Assembly (NCBI GenBank): GCA_051453625.1
Contig: JBOZIK010000001.1
Span: forward strand, 66,711,854-66,751,790
Origin: Welwitschia mirabilis
Lineage: Eukaryota > Gnetophyta > Gnetopsida > Welwitschiales
DNA length: 39,937 bases
Direction of reading: 5' to 3'
Part shown: positions 11,491-21,935 of the stretch, in pieces
How positions within the stretch are numbered: position 1 is the first letter of the stretch
How the letters are laid out: the number at the start of each line of letters is the position of its first letter
Notes under the pieces: generated by a model
Databases searched by the model: none
Seen by the model: only the letters and a program-made list of their open reading frames with translations
Told to the model about the DNA's origin: nothing
Position numbers and translations under genes: made by a program

Positions 11491-12065
11491 CAAGTTTAAC
11501 TAATTTCAACAAGATCTTCCAACAATGTTCATTTATTTTCTAAATCTAAATTTACCAATTTACCACCACATGAAAAATATACAAATTTTTTGATTTCTTT
11601 ATTTAATTTACTATAAAAATAATCTATTAATTTTTCTTTAGGGAATTAATTAATTGGATTATAATTAATTGCTATAATGAATCATTCATAAGTTATGACA
11701 TAATCCTCATTAGATTGTTGTTGAAAGCTTATGACTTCTTTTCTTCTTTTTTTCATTATGCTCTCACTCATGAATCTTTTGATAAAGGTTTTGTATACTT
11801 TATTCTATGTTTTAAGACTTTTACGGGGTATGGTTTTAAAGCAAACTCTTTCTCTATTTCTAAGCATGATAGGAAAAATAATCATGTAAGTTCTATTACT
11901 AATTCTTTTTTTTCTATTTCCTAAAGTGAGCACTAATTGTTCTATGTTGGTAAGATATTGAAAAGGATCTTCATTGGGTTCTTCTAAAAATGTTAGATAA
12001 GCATTTAAGTTTTTTAGGTCTACATCATCACCGAGAGATAAGTCAAAAGGGTTTTGGATTTCATG
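11491..12065 (-). pseudogene. gag: Ty3/gypsy Gag pseudogene with five in-frame stops
   Basis: One minus-strand frame reads like plant gypsy Gag for about 190 codons with no frameshift. Segments in order are NPFDLSLGDDVDLKN, LEEPNEDPFQYLTNIEQLV, a basic stretch ending EVISFQQQSNEDYVITYE, then FPKEKLIDYFYSKLN and FVYFSCGGKLVNLDLEN near the left end. The SFQQ...YE block and the YFY-x(n)-CGG block are the familiar mid and late parts of the retrotransposon Gag domain. Stops lie at 11805-11807, 11682-11684, 11646-11648, 11529-11531 and 11496-11498. At least four stand where the family has Trp, Arg or Gln, as C-to-T or G-to-A changes would make. The frame runs into the gap at 11490. An open frame on the opposite strand (11715-11924) is its shadow. 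Confidence 0.8.
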
Positions 12066-12850
12066 TTGTTATGGGCTATTAAATCTTAAAGTTTAACATT
12101 TGCATTAGATGTATTTACATTAGAAGTTCTTATCATGGTTGTCGTATTGGATGATGCTACTTGCTTTGTCTTTTGCATTGCATACAAAATAGATAATAAA
12201 TGATTGACTTTTATACTATTGCTTTTGTTTTGAAAAGTTAGTTTCTAAAATAATAAAAGCTAAAAAAATTTTATCCAACTATTGAAATTCTTTACGTATT
12301 TGACATGTTCATACCTAGTTAACTTCAAATTCAACTAAATCTTCTCTGATATTTTCCTTGATTTAGCTTTACTCCCTCTAATATTTCATCTTTTTACTTG
12401 AGTGTATTATATTTCTACATGCTCAATAATGTTTTTGCAGTGTTATGTCTGTTGTAATCTAGATGATAACCTAGTTGGATACTTCACAAAATAGAAAATA
12501 GAAAATAAAAAATGGAGGAAAATAAAAATAAAATTGAAATCAAAACTAATAGTCATCTACCTAAGTCATTGAGATGATATAGGAGATGATATCACTTTAT
12601 TCTATGATATAAAAATAAAATTAAAGATCTATAGAAAATATTAGAGGCTCTCATTCGGTATGTCATATAGATGATATAAAGAATTATAAGAACAAAAAAA
12701 TATAGATCAAAAAAATGAAAAATGCAAAAAAACACAAAACAAAAAATACAATATTTAGAATAAAAATACAATTCTACTAGAAATAAATACTTGAATCAAA
12801 ATTCAAAACACTTATCTAGGTAACAGTAATCCTCAAACTCCTTATGGCCA
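12066..12850 (-). other. Leader between primer site and gag
   Basis: This is about 790 bases of A-rich sequence, with probable weak Gag N-terminal traces near 12066-12190 (a short frame with MQKTKQVASSN and NTSNANVKL on the minus strand). No other gene is visible. The length is usual for gypsy leaders. Confidence 0.5.
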
Positions 12851-12868
12851 TCCCTAGCAATGACATCA
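12851..12868 (-). other. Eroded primer-binding site, tRNA-Asp type
   Basis: The minus strand reads TGATGTCATTGCTAGGGA. Against the common plant site TGGCGCCGTTGCCGGGGA it matches 12 of 18 positions, and all six differences are C-to-T or G-to-A transitions. It lies six bases inside the 5' LTR end (ACTACA at 12875), the expected place. The tRNA-Asp site is typical of Athila/Tat-type elements. Confidence 0.65.
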
Positions 12869-12992
12869 AGACGTTGTAGTGCAAATGTTAAATCCTTAGT
12901 TAAATCCTGTTAATTATAAATATATGCATAAACACAACAAACTAATATAGATCAGAGTAAACTTGAATGTTTTAATCTATCAAAGGCATTAG

Positions 12993-13244
12993 GTAAGAAG
13001 AAAGAGAATTGCTTTTCATGAAGTAGAGGTTCAAAATAAAAATCAATAATGTAAGAAAGGTAAACACANNNNNNNNNNNNNNNNNNNNNNNNNNNNNNNN
13101 NNNNNNNNNNNNNNNNNNNNNNNNNNNNNNNNNNNNNNNNNNNNNNNNNNNNNNNNNNNNNNNNNNNNATAATAAGAAAGAGAATTGCTTTTCATGAAGT
13201 AGAGGTTCAAAATAAAAATCAACAATGTAAGAAAGGTAAACACA
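12993..13244. repeat. Gap-flanking duplication, about 76 bases
   Basis: 12993-13068 and 13169-13244 are nearly identical on the two sides of the 100-N gap 13069-13168. Read as an assembly overlap inside the LTR. Confidence 0.8.
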
Positions 13245-13369
13245 TTATGCAAATGAAAAATGAAAACTAATCTAAATGCAATATATATTCAACTACCAAA
13301 TATATATCACCATGTTTAGCCTTGTATAACCTCAGTTAATTAAGGAAACTATCACTAACCAAAATTAAC

Positions 13370-14013
13370 CTATGCTATTAAGTATGTTAAACAAATGTGA
13401 AAAACATGAAATGGTTAAGTTAGAAAATATAAATGCAATGCAAGATACTAAACTAATGATTTCCAACCTGGACAAAGGTTTCTCTTAATGACTTATATTA
13501 CAAATGAAGCTATCATAGAATCATAAGCAACATAAACCATAAGAGACATGCACATGAATATATAAAAACTAAAATAAGAATATTTCTATAAAAATGTGAA
13601 CCAATATCCTATTACAAAGAAGTAGCACCTCAATGAAGGAANNNNNNNNNNNNNNNNNNNNNNNNNNNNNNNNNNNNNNNNNNNNNNNNNNNNNNNNNNN
13701 NNNNNNNNNNNNNNNNNNNNNNNNNNNNNNNNNNNNNNNNNCGATGTTATCAAGTATGTTAAACAAATGTGAAAAACATGAAATGGTTAATTTAGGAAAT
13801 ATAAATGCAATGCAAGATACTAAACTAATGATTGCCAACCTTGACAAAGGTTTCTCTTAATGACTTATATCACAAATGAAGCTATCATAGAATCATAAGC
13901 AACATAAACCATAGGAGACATGCACATGAATATATAAAAACTAAAATAAGAATATTTATATTAAAATGTGAACCAATATCCTATTACAAAGCAGTAGCAC
14001 CTCAATGAAGGAA
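13370..14013. repeat. Gap-flanking duplication, 272 bases each side
   Basis: 13370-13641 and 13742-14013 are each 272 bases, nearly identical, and abut the 100-N gap 13642-13741 exactly. Read as an assembly overlap inside the LTR. Confidence 0.85.
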
Positions 14014-14249
14014 ACATAGCCTAACACTAAGAAAGATCCCTTTTGCAACTAACAAATAGATCTCTAGCTCTTTGATCTCCTATCATAAGAACTTTTGATG
14101 CAACGAAGATGATTAGAGTCAAGGGTGAAGGCAATATTTACTAACAATAATAGACTAGAAAATAGATAGTTCTAATAGATGCATAATAAACCCTAATAGC
14201 ATGTAGAAATCACATGACACATTACACAAGTTTGATGAAGTTTGATACA

Positions 14250-14341
14250 TTAACTAAAAGGAGGTAATTAGAATTTATGTGAGAACATTTTTTACTTATT
14301 AAATTTTTTCTTAGAAGTTCTATTATTAAGCCTTAAGAGCT
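14250..14341. other. Spacer between two LTR elements, with left target copy
   Basis: This is 92 bases between the minus-strand element and the large plus-strand element. Its last five bases (14337-14341, GAGCT) pair with GAGTT at 27034-27038 as the probable target-site duplication of the large element. Confidence 0.6.
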
Positions 14342-14578
14342 TGTCATGTCCAAATTTTCAAGATCCAAAGATTTATCTTAAAAACTAAATTAAAATAATT
14401 ATAAAGTTCATAAGCTAATTTAGTTATTGTATTTATTTTTCTTATTATCAAAATGTAATTATATTGTGGAATAATTTGTATACAATTATTATTTTAAGTC
14501 CTTTCATTTTATATTAATCATAATATTATTTTTTATTGTAAATTCTTGATAATTTGATTACAATTTGTAGTGGCTAGA

Positions 14579-14798
14579 TTAATGGTTAAAATATGATTAT
14601 GTTAGTGATTAAAGTAGTAGTTACATTATTACTTAACATAGTGGTTACATAAGTGGCCAAATTAGTGATTATATTAGTGATTATATTAATGGTTATGTTA
14701 GTGTTTAAATTAGTGGTTACATCAATGGTTAAATTCATGATTATGTTGATGGATAAAGTAATGGTTAGGCTAGTGGCTAAATTAGTGGTTGCATTAAC
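14579..14798 (+). repeat. 12-base minisatellite in the 5' LTR
   Basis: Imperfect copies of ATTAGTGGTTAC/ATTAGTGGTTAA repeat for about 220 bases. Because 12 is divisible by three, the array stays open on both strands with a four-residue protein period. Frames of 79 codons (14586-14825, minus) and 63 codons (14653-14844, plus) are by-products, not genes. The 3' LTR has the same array. Confidence 0.85.
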
Positions 14799-15050
14799 AT
14801 TTTCTTCTTTATGTAAATGTTGCACTTTCCTTTATTTAACATAGAAAATATTATTATGTGATTGATTATTTTAATTCTTTATTTAAATAGTTTCATGTAG
14901 TGGAATGATAAGCATTATTATTTATTATGATGAAATATTATATACCCGATGGTTAGAAAAGGTAATGACTAGGGGTTATGGAATCCTTAACACACCCTCC
15001 ACCCTTTATCACCCTCTTTTTATGATGATATCTCTTTATGTTCTTATTTC

Positions 15051-16665
15051 TTTTGACATCCTTACATCCTCTTGCTATAACTAGGTTTCTTTCCCTCTTA
15101 TTTCATATCTTTGAAAAAGCCTTTATTATCAAATCTTGGCAACTTCAAAGTTGGAGCTTGGAAAACATTAGAACCTTATAATCTTCATAAGTACTCAAGC
15201 CGTCATCTTAAATTTGAGTATGAATTTTGGATTATTTTATTTACTTGTATGATTCTTGGCATAATTTATTCCCTCATTTAATTATGAATTCTTACATTTC
15301 CTTTTATCTTGTAATACTTACATTTCTTAGAATCTCTAACTAGTATCTTGTATATTGTATGGAGTTTTTATGTTTTATTTATGTTATGAACATCTTATGT
15401 TATATTTTTTTAAGGATCTTTTCATTACAAACCCTTATTGATCTTTATTTAAGATTTATAACCAACCTGTACTAATATATGAGAAATTATGAAAATAAAT
15501 TAGATTACTCTGATTATCTCTAGAGAGTAAAGAGAATAAATTATCCCCTCTAGATGTATGTAATTGGAATTACTATGAATTACCACCAGAGAGTAAAGGT
15601 AGTATATTATCCCCTTTGGATGTGTGGAATTGAAATTACTTTAAATTACCACTAGAGATTAAAAGAAGTACATTACCCCCTCTGGATGTATGTAATTGAA
15701 ATTAATATAAATTAGCACCAAAGATTAAAGGGAGTACATTGTACCCTCTAGNNNNNNNNNNNNNNNNNNNNNNNNNNNNNNNNNNNNNNNNNNNNNNNNN
15801 NNNNNNNNNNNNNNNNNNNNNNNNNNNNNNNNNNNNNNNNNNNNNNNNNNNTTTTCACATCCTTACATCCTCTTGCTATAACTAGGTTTCTTTCCCTCTT
15901 ATTTCATATCTTTAAAAAAGCCTTTTTTTATCAAATCTTGGCAACTTCAAACTTGGAGCTTAGAAAACCTTAGAACCTTATAATCTTCATAAGTCCTCAA
16001 GCCTTCATCTTAAATTTTAGTATGAATTTTGGATTAGTTTATTTACTTGTATGATTCTTGGCTTAATTTATTCCCTCATTTAATTATGAATTCTTACATT
16101 NNNNNNNNNNNNNNNNNNNNNNNNNNNNNNNNNNNNNNNNNNNNNNNNNNNNNNNNNNNNNNNNNNNNNNNNNNNNNNNNNNNNNNNNNNNNNNNNNNNN
16201 TGAATTCTTACATTTTCTTTTGTCTTGTAATACTTACATTTCTTAGAATCTCTGACTAGTATCTTGTATATTGTACAGAGTTCTCATGTTTTGTTTATAT
16301 TATGAACATCTTATGTTATATTTTTTTAAGGATCTTTTCATTACAAACCCTTATTGATCTTGATTTAAGATTTATAACCAACATGTACTATTATATAAGC
16401 AATTATGAAAATAAATTAGATTACTATGATTACCTCTAGANNNNNNNNNNNNNNNNNNNNNNNNNNNNNNNNNNNNNNNNNNNNNNNNNNNNNNNNNNNN
16501 NNNNNNNNNNNNNNNNNNNNNNNNNNNNNNNNNNNNNNNNNNNNNNNNNNNNNNNNNNNNNNNNNNNNNNNNNNNNNNNNNNNNNNNNNNNNNNNNNNNN
16601 NNNNNNNNNNATTGAAATTAATAAATTAGCACCAAAGATTAAAAGGAGTACATTGTAACTTCTAG
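15051..16665. repeat. Gap-flanking duplication of about 700 bases in the 5' LTR
   Basis: 15051-15751 recurs at 15852-16665 across a 100-N gap. The right copy is itself split by gaps 16101-16200 and 16441-16610. At 16101-16200 the flanks share only TGAATTCTTACATT (16087-16100 and 16201-16214), a 14-base unmerged overlap. The 3' LTR has this segment once, so the duplication is probably an artefact. Confidence 0.8.
15516..15751 (+). repeat. 66-base tandem repeats in the 5' LTR
   Basis: Units of 65-66 bases built on AGAGAGTAAAGGGAGTACAT, CCCCTCTGGATGT and AATTGAAATTA-x-TAAATTACCAC recur about four times before the gap at 15752. They continue in the duplicated copy (about 16427-16740, broken by a gap). 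Confidence 0.8.
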
Positions 16666-16962
16666 ATGTATAAAAATAAAATTATTGTAAATTATCTCCA
16701 AAGAGTAAATAGAGTAAATTATCTCATTTAGATATTTGCAACTAGATTATGGAAAGTTAATATGATAACAATGAATAAGATAAATTAAAAATGTAGTCTT
16801 AGTCATATTTTGCAATGCATTTGGGATTATTTTGGTAGGATTTCTTAGCTTTTTTTGGCATTGCATTCTTAAATTGACTTGTTCACACTTTGATTATTAT
16901 TTTAATTCCTTTCTTATGTTTAGAATCCCATACTTATCTATCCCTTATCATGGGCGATACTA

Positions 16963-17752
16963 AGAACTGTGAAGGTTACAATTCTTACTTTATATTATTT
17001 TTGTTAAATAGGTAATAAAGTGGAGCACAAAAAAAAAGATAATTTATTTTAGTGAGAAGGGCATATGAAAATGTTGATTATTTATGTTGTGCTTGAAAAA
17101 GTATTAAAATGGAGTGATCTTTTATCATTATAACTTATAATTTATTATGTCTTGTAGTTGACTTTTAGCATATGATGTCAATATAATACTTGAGTNNNNN
17201 NNNNNNNNNNNNNNNNNNNNNNNNNNNNNNNNNNNNNNNNNNNNNNNNNNNNNNNNNNNNNNNNNNNNNNNNNNNNNNNNNNNNNNNNNNNNNNNNNNNN
17301 NNNNNNNNNNNNNNNNNNNNNNNNNNNNNNNNNNNNNNNNNNNNNNNNNNNNNNNNNNNNNNNNNNNNNNNNNNNNNNNNNNNNNNNNNNNNNNNNNNNN
17401 NNNNNNNNNNNNNNNNNNNNNNNNNNNNNNNNNNNNNNNNNNNNNNNNNNNNNNNNNNNNNNNNNNNNNNNNNNNNNNNNNNNNNNNNNNNNNNNNNNNN
17501 NNNNNNNNNNNNNNNNNNNNAGAAACTTTGAAGGTTACAATTCTTACTTTATATTATTTTTGGTAAATAGGTAATAAAGGGGAGCACGAAAAAAGCTAAT
17601 TTATCTTAGTGAGAAGGGCATATGAAAATGTTGATTATTTATCTTGTGCTTGAAAAAGTATTAAAATGGAGTGATCTTTTAGCATTGTAACTTATAATTT
17701 ATTATGTCTTATAGTTGACTTTTAGCATATGATGTCAATATAATACTTGAGT
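16963..17752. repeat. Gap-flanking duplication of about 233 bases
   Basis: 16963-17195 and 17521-17752 are nearly identical on the two edges of the 325-N gap 17196-17520. Only the flanks are real sequence. The 3' LTR carries this stretch once (about 26495-26735). Confidence 0.8.
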
Positions 17753-18070
17753 TTACATTAGAAATGAAGAAATATTTATTGTTCTTGTATAAATAGATTC
17801 TTATGTATAGTTCATTTATTTTCCATAAAGTTATTTTAGAATTGTATTTATTTATCTTTCTCATAAATAGTAAATCATGATTTATATTACAAACAATTAT
17901 TTTTCATTTATCTCCTTCATTGATGGTGTAATATGAAGCTTATTATAGATAGTATTAGGAAATGTATTTATGTTAATAAAAGTTAATAGACTACAAGTAA
18001 TAATAATTATGTATTATCTTCTACTTTATGAGTTGAAGTTTTTTGATTTTAAAAATAGGATGTTACAATT

Positions 18071-18082
18071 TAGTATCAGATC
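18071..18082 (+). other. Primer-binding site, tRNA-Met-like, degraded
   Basis: TAGTATCAGATC matches TGGTATCAGAGC at 10 of 12 positions and begins four bases after the LTR end GTTACA at 18067. Position and sequence together make it the minus-strand primer site of the large element. Confidence 0.7.
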
Positions 18083-20478
18083 ACTAGGCTTTTATTTCAC
18101 CAGGAATAGATGTTATTAAGTTATTTTAACTATTATTGTTAGAGTGTAAGCACAAGAACTTGCAACATGAAAGAGGTAATAGAAAGTTTGAAGGCCCATT
18201 ATTAAAAGTATTTTGACAAAAATTAAGATGAACTTAAATCATATTATAAACATTTTTACTATTTTTGTTAATCTTAACTTAGTCTAAATTAGGATTTGAG
18301 ATGTGTTCATATTAAACACACATAAAAGTATCAACAACATAATAAGGAAAATAATAAGGGGATGAGAAAAGACTAAGGAAGATGGCATGACATGTGATAT
18401 AGACTTTAGATTTACATGGTTTAGAAACCATGCCTAATTCCTTATGACTAATGCCACTAAAGCTATCTCATGTTAGTTTCTCTATCTCATAGCAAACCAT
18501 TTGTCATGGATATTTATGATGGGGTTTGTGCTTTTTATGATTACATATATTTTTCCTTTACTATGTGTGATTATTGTTAATGATGTTAAAGATGATAAAG
18601 TAATAATGCAACATCTACTTGACAGGGCCCTTACTAACATATTGAAGGTAATAGTAATATGAAGAAGAAAAACAAAAGGGCCTTTTTACCATTTAACTTT
18701 AATGATTATATTTTTTTTGGAATGTTCACAAGCTTTCATCATCTGGTTTATTTAATTTTTAATTATTCTTTATACCTTATGTTTATCTATCTGTCTATTT
18801 GGATGATATTTAGTATTTGAGGGTTTCTATCTATAAATGATCTAAACATTTGAGTGCACATTCTACTATAACTTCAAATTCTTCAAATATATTCTCATTT
18901 TCTTTGTACTTGTTATGCTTAATCATGTATAACTTTTGTTTCACTTTTCAATAATTACTATAGATGATTCTTTTAGTAACTAAGTGATCTTTCTATTTTA
19001 AAAATTTTGATTAAGTAATTTTTTTGTTCATAGATTTAAACACTTGGTTTCTTTGGATTTTATGTGATAATAAATTTTAATTATTGTTGGATTAGGAATA
19101 GGGTTTACAGGATAGAAATACTTCTCCACAAAGTCTCTACAATGGTGAATTATCTAAAGAACCTTATATTGGGCTTAGTTATTCCTCCTCCTTTGAGAAC
19201 TTCTTTATCTTCCTCCATTGAAAGAAGGTCGTTTGTGCCTTCTTTTTCTCTCCTCTAGTCCATACTAGTTTTCTTTTCTCTATAAATACCATTATAAGAA
19301 ATCCTAATTTTTAATCAATAGGGATTTGTAATCCAATCTTAAAATCTACATTCACAGAAGCAACCTATAACTCAATCTTATATGTCATCATTATATGCAT
19401 GCTTTAGGTAAAGGGGAGAATCATCTTCCAGTGGTAGAAGGGCTAAACAATGGGTAGGATCAAAGGGATCTTAAGTTCCACAAGTAATAGAAAAAAGCCC
19501 TCTTCAAAAAGCTTTCCTAGAGTTAGAATGAACCTTCTACAATGTCCATTAAGTTAGGAGACTATGTTTTTCAGTATTCTTTCTCCATAATCTATTTGTA
19601 ACCTTTTCCATTAAATCTTCATTTCAAAGAATTCTACTATCCTCTTGTTAGTTTATAAATTTTTTATTAGTTCTATGCATAGTTATTATTCATAGAACTC
19701 TAGTTATTTGAAATCATTTCTATAGATGTACATTTTATAATTATTTCTTATTCATTTTAATGCTTGATGATAATCTGATGTGAAATGGATGAAATTCATG
19801 TTATGCACATGAGTCATCTTTCTCCTTGTTTACTACTAGCATTCTCTCTATCAACATTTAAAGCATCTATGTGAACACTTTATTTTACATCTTCTTATTT
19901 CCTATGAATCATACCTTTTATTTCCTATAATGCATCTTTTTTGTTTCCTATGAAGTATTTTTTATTACGTTTTTTTAAGTTTACTATATATCTTTCCTAT
20001 GTTAAGGCTTAGAGCATTATACAGTGTTGTATTTTAGAGAAGTTTGCATCTAATTTTGTACACATATCATGCTTATTCATGAATTTACTCTACTTTCTAT
20101 TTGTAATACTCTATTTCATGGAATATAAGAGAAAAGAGTCATTATCTTATTTTCCTTCTTAATATAAATCCTTCATTCTACACAACTTAAGACAAGATAT
20201 AAATAACATTAATTTTCTTTTTCATGGTAATCTCTAATTTTAAGAATCTAAAGTTATGAAGTTTCTCCTTTTTGATAATTATCTCTCATTTTATCTTTAT
20301 TATTTATGTGGATTATCAGGTATTTTTGGAGTACACTTATAAAGAAATCTATAGTTCACCTATTTTCATTAACTTTGCTTATTTACTCATCATCTCTAAA
20401 GAAGCCTAATTTAATTAGTTTTTGATGTTACAGTTGAAAGATTTTGGTGCCAAAAGTCTCAACCAAGATTCTACTAAA

Positions 20479-20625
20479 GAAATTTTATGTTTAAAAATTC
20501 TATGAGTAGGATGATCACTAATATATGATTTCGATGAGATGAAATATTCTGATGAAGAAATTTTATGTTTAAAAATTATATGAGTAGAATGATCACTAAT
20601 ATGTGATTTCGATGAGATGAAATAT
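20479..20625 (+). repeat. Tandem duplication, 69-base copies at 78-base period
   Basis: 20479-20547 and 20557-20625 differ at about three positions (GAAATTTTATGTTTAAAAAT ... GATGAGATGAAATAT). There is no gap nearby, so this one is real local duplication and recent compared with the host element. Confidence 0.85.
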
Positions 20626-21935
20626 ATTTAACATGTTGCTATAGAGAACAAAGGTGTATCTTTCATCTTGTCAACATTTGGAGATCATTTACAAAACTAT
20701 AGAGAAGAGTAAGGGGAAACGACATATCAAAATGCACTATAGGTACTTTGAGAAGTAATCATTAATAGTTTTACTAATGAAAATGTAAGCAAGCATTAAT
20801 GTTTGTATTTGATAATCTTAGAAATCTAGAGTGGAAAGAAGCATTTTTAGACATCTGTAGTTACTTTTACAACTAGAACTAGATCAACATTAAAAGGATT
20901 CTAATAAGGAAAGGGTTCTCAATCTTTTACAAGAAAAGTCATTATTAACTAAAAGCTAGTGGGGTACAATACTATTTTATGATATCTTAAGGATAATCAT
21001 CAATAAAAAATATTCGTAAACTAGAGTAAGAAATACTCAATAATTTCTAATTCTTAAGACAATAAATCTGCTATGGAAGGATTAAGAGTCATGTAACTAG
21101 TTGATTAATGTTTCTTTATTAATCTTGAAATGAGTGAAATGGCAAAAAAAATACTTGTTACACACCATGCCATTAGACTAGATTTAATCATCCTCAAAGC
21201 TTCTAAATGATAAGGAAAACTAGGATAGTAAAAGTAATAAAAATGGAAGATAGGACTTTATGGGGAACAAATTAATAGTAGGTTTTTTGTTTTAGTTATG
21301 AGAATTTCTATGCAATTTTAAATCTATTGGAGTTTTAATTCAAGCCAAAATAATAGTCATTCCTCATAAATTAAAACTTTCTCTTATTTGTAAAAGCACA
21401 TAGGCCAAGACTCTTTTTAGCTAAAATAGACCTTCAACTTCATGTAATGTACTATTGTTTTTAAATCTTGTCATCCTAATACTATAGTAGTTATATATTT
21501 CTTTAACTAATTGTCTAGTTATAGGGTTCTTAGAGTTTAATTTTGCTAAAGTGTTGGACTCATATATTTTTACAACTACAATCATGATTGACAGTAAACT
21601 TACAAAAACCCTTAGAATTATTTACCTAGTAAAATATTTTGGAGATGATAAGTTCAAAATTCTTTTTTATTTTCTTCTTTACTAGTATGATATTGATGTA
21701 TCACCCATTTAGTCTTAAGCATTCCTCCATTTCTACCAAAATAAGAATAAATAACTAAACTCTTTGTAGTTCTTGTTATCTATAAAAATCCATCTAATGT
21801 TGTTAGTTTTGTGTCATTCATACTTGCAATTGTTATTAATCATCATTTTCACACCTGTGGAAGCCTTGGTAAAAGATATTTTAGGGTGTTTGGCATTTAA
21901 ATAAATAAAATATTCCTCGAAATTGTACTTTCAGT

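Larger units (their letters stand above)
6541..14249 (-). mobile_element. Ty3/gypsy retrotransposon, minus strand, decayed
   Basis: Direct repeats at 6541-7362 and 12875-14249 bracket a Gag pseudogene that reads on the minus strand (12065 to 11491). A tRNA-Asp-like primer site sits just inside the right-hand repeat, so the right copy is the 5' LTR. The order LTR, primer site, ~0.8 kb leader, gag is normal for Athila-type plant elements. Pol should lie left of 11490, but that space is a 578-N gap followed by non-coding A-rich sequence, so pol is lost, decayed or unassembled. LTR ends are TGTA...TACA on the plus strand. No target duplication is visible, so the outer limits may be off by several bases. 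Confidence 0.75.
12875..14249 (-). repeat. 5' LTR of the minus-strand gypsy element
   Basis: It aligns with 6541-7362. As assembled it is 1375 bases, but it contains two 100-N gaps each flanked by duplicated sequence. Removing one gap plus one flank copy in each case leaves about 827 bases, against 822 in the partner LTR. On the plus strand it starts TGTAGTGCAAATG and ends TTTGATACA. An 11-base local repeat (AGTTTGATGAAGTTTGAT) lies at the right end. Confidence 0.7.
14342..18067 (+). repeat. 5' LTR of the large element
   Basis: It starts TGTCATGTCC and ends GGATGTTACA. In order it holds a 12-base minisatellite (14579-14798), a TATA-like CTATAACTAGG near 15075, a GGAGCTTGGAA leader, a 66-base tandem array, and the conserved U5 part ending at 18067. 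The assembled length is inflated by gaps at 15752-15851, 16101-16200, 16441-16610 and 17196-17520, with duplicated flanks. Confidence 0.75.

Noticed and set aside
11715-11924. 69-codon plus-strand frame
   Set aside because: Antisense shadow of the minus-strand Gag pseudogene.
6536-14254. Target-site duplication for the minus-strand element
   Set aside because: Flanking five-mers TGTGG and TTAAC do not match, and shifting the ends by a few bases does not help.
14586-14844. Hydrophobic frame on plus and Thr/Asn-rich frame on minus strand
   Set aside because: Both are translations of the 12-base minisatellite, with a four-residue period and no independent evidence of coding.
14579-16740. CRISPR-like array from regularly spaced repeats
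   Set aside because: Repeats are contiguous, degenerate, without unique spacers, and lie inside LTRs of a plant element.
19064-19258. 64-codon plus-strand frame with a TATAAATA just downstream
   Set aside because: No family resemblance, no conservation evidence, ordinary length for AT-rich DNA.
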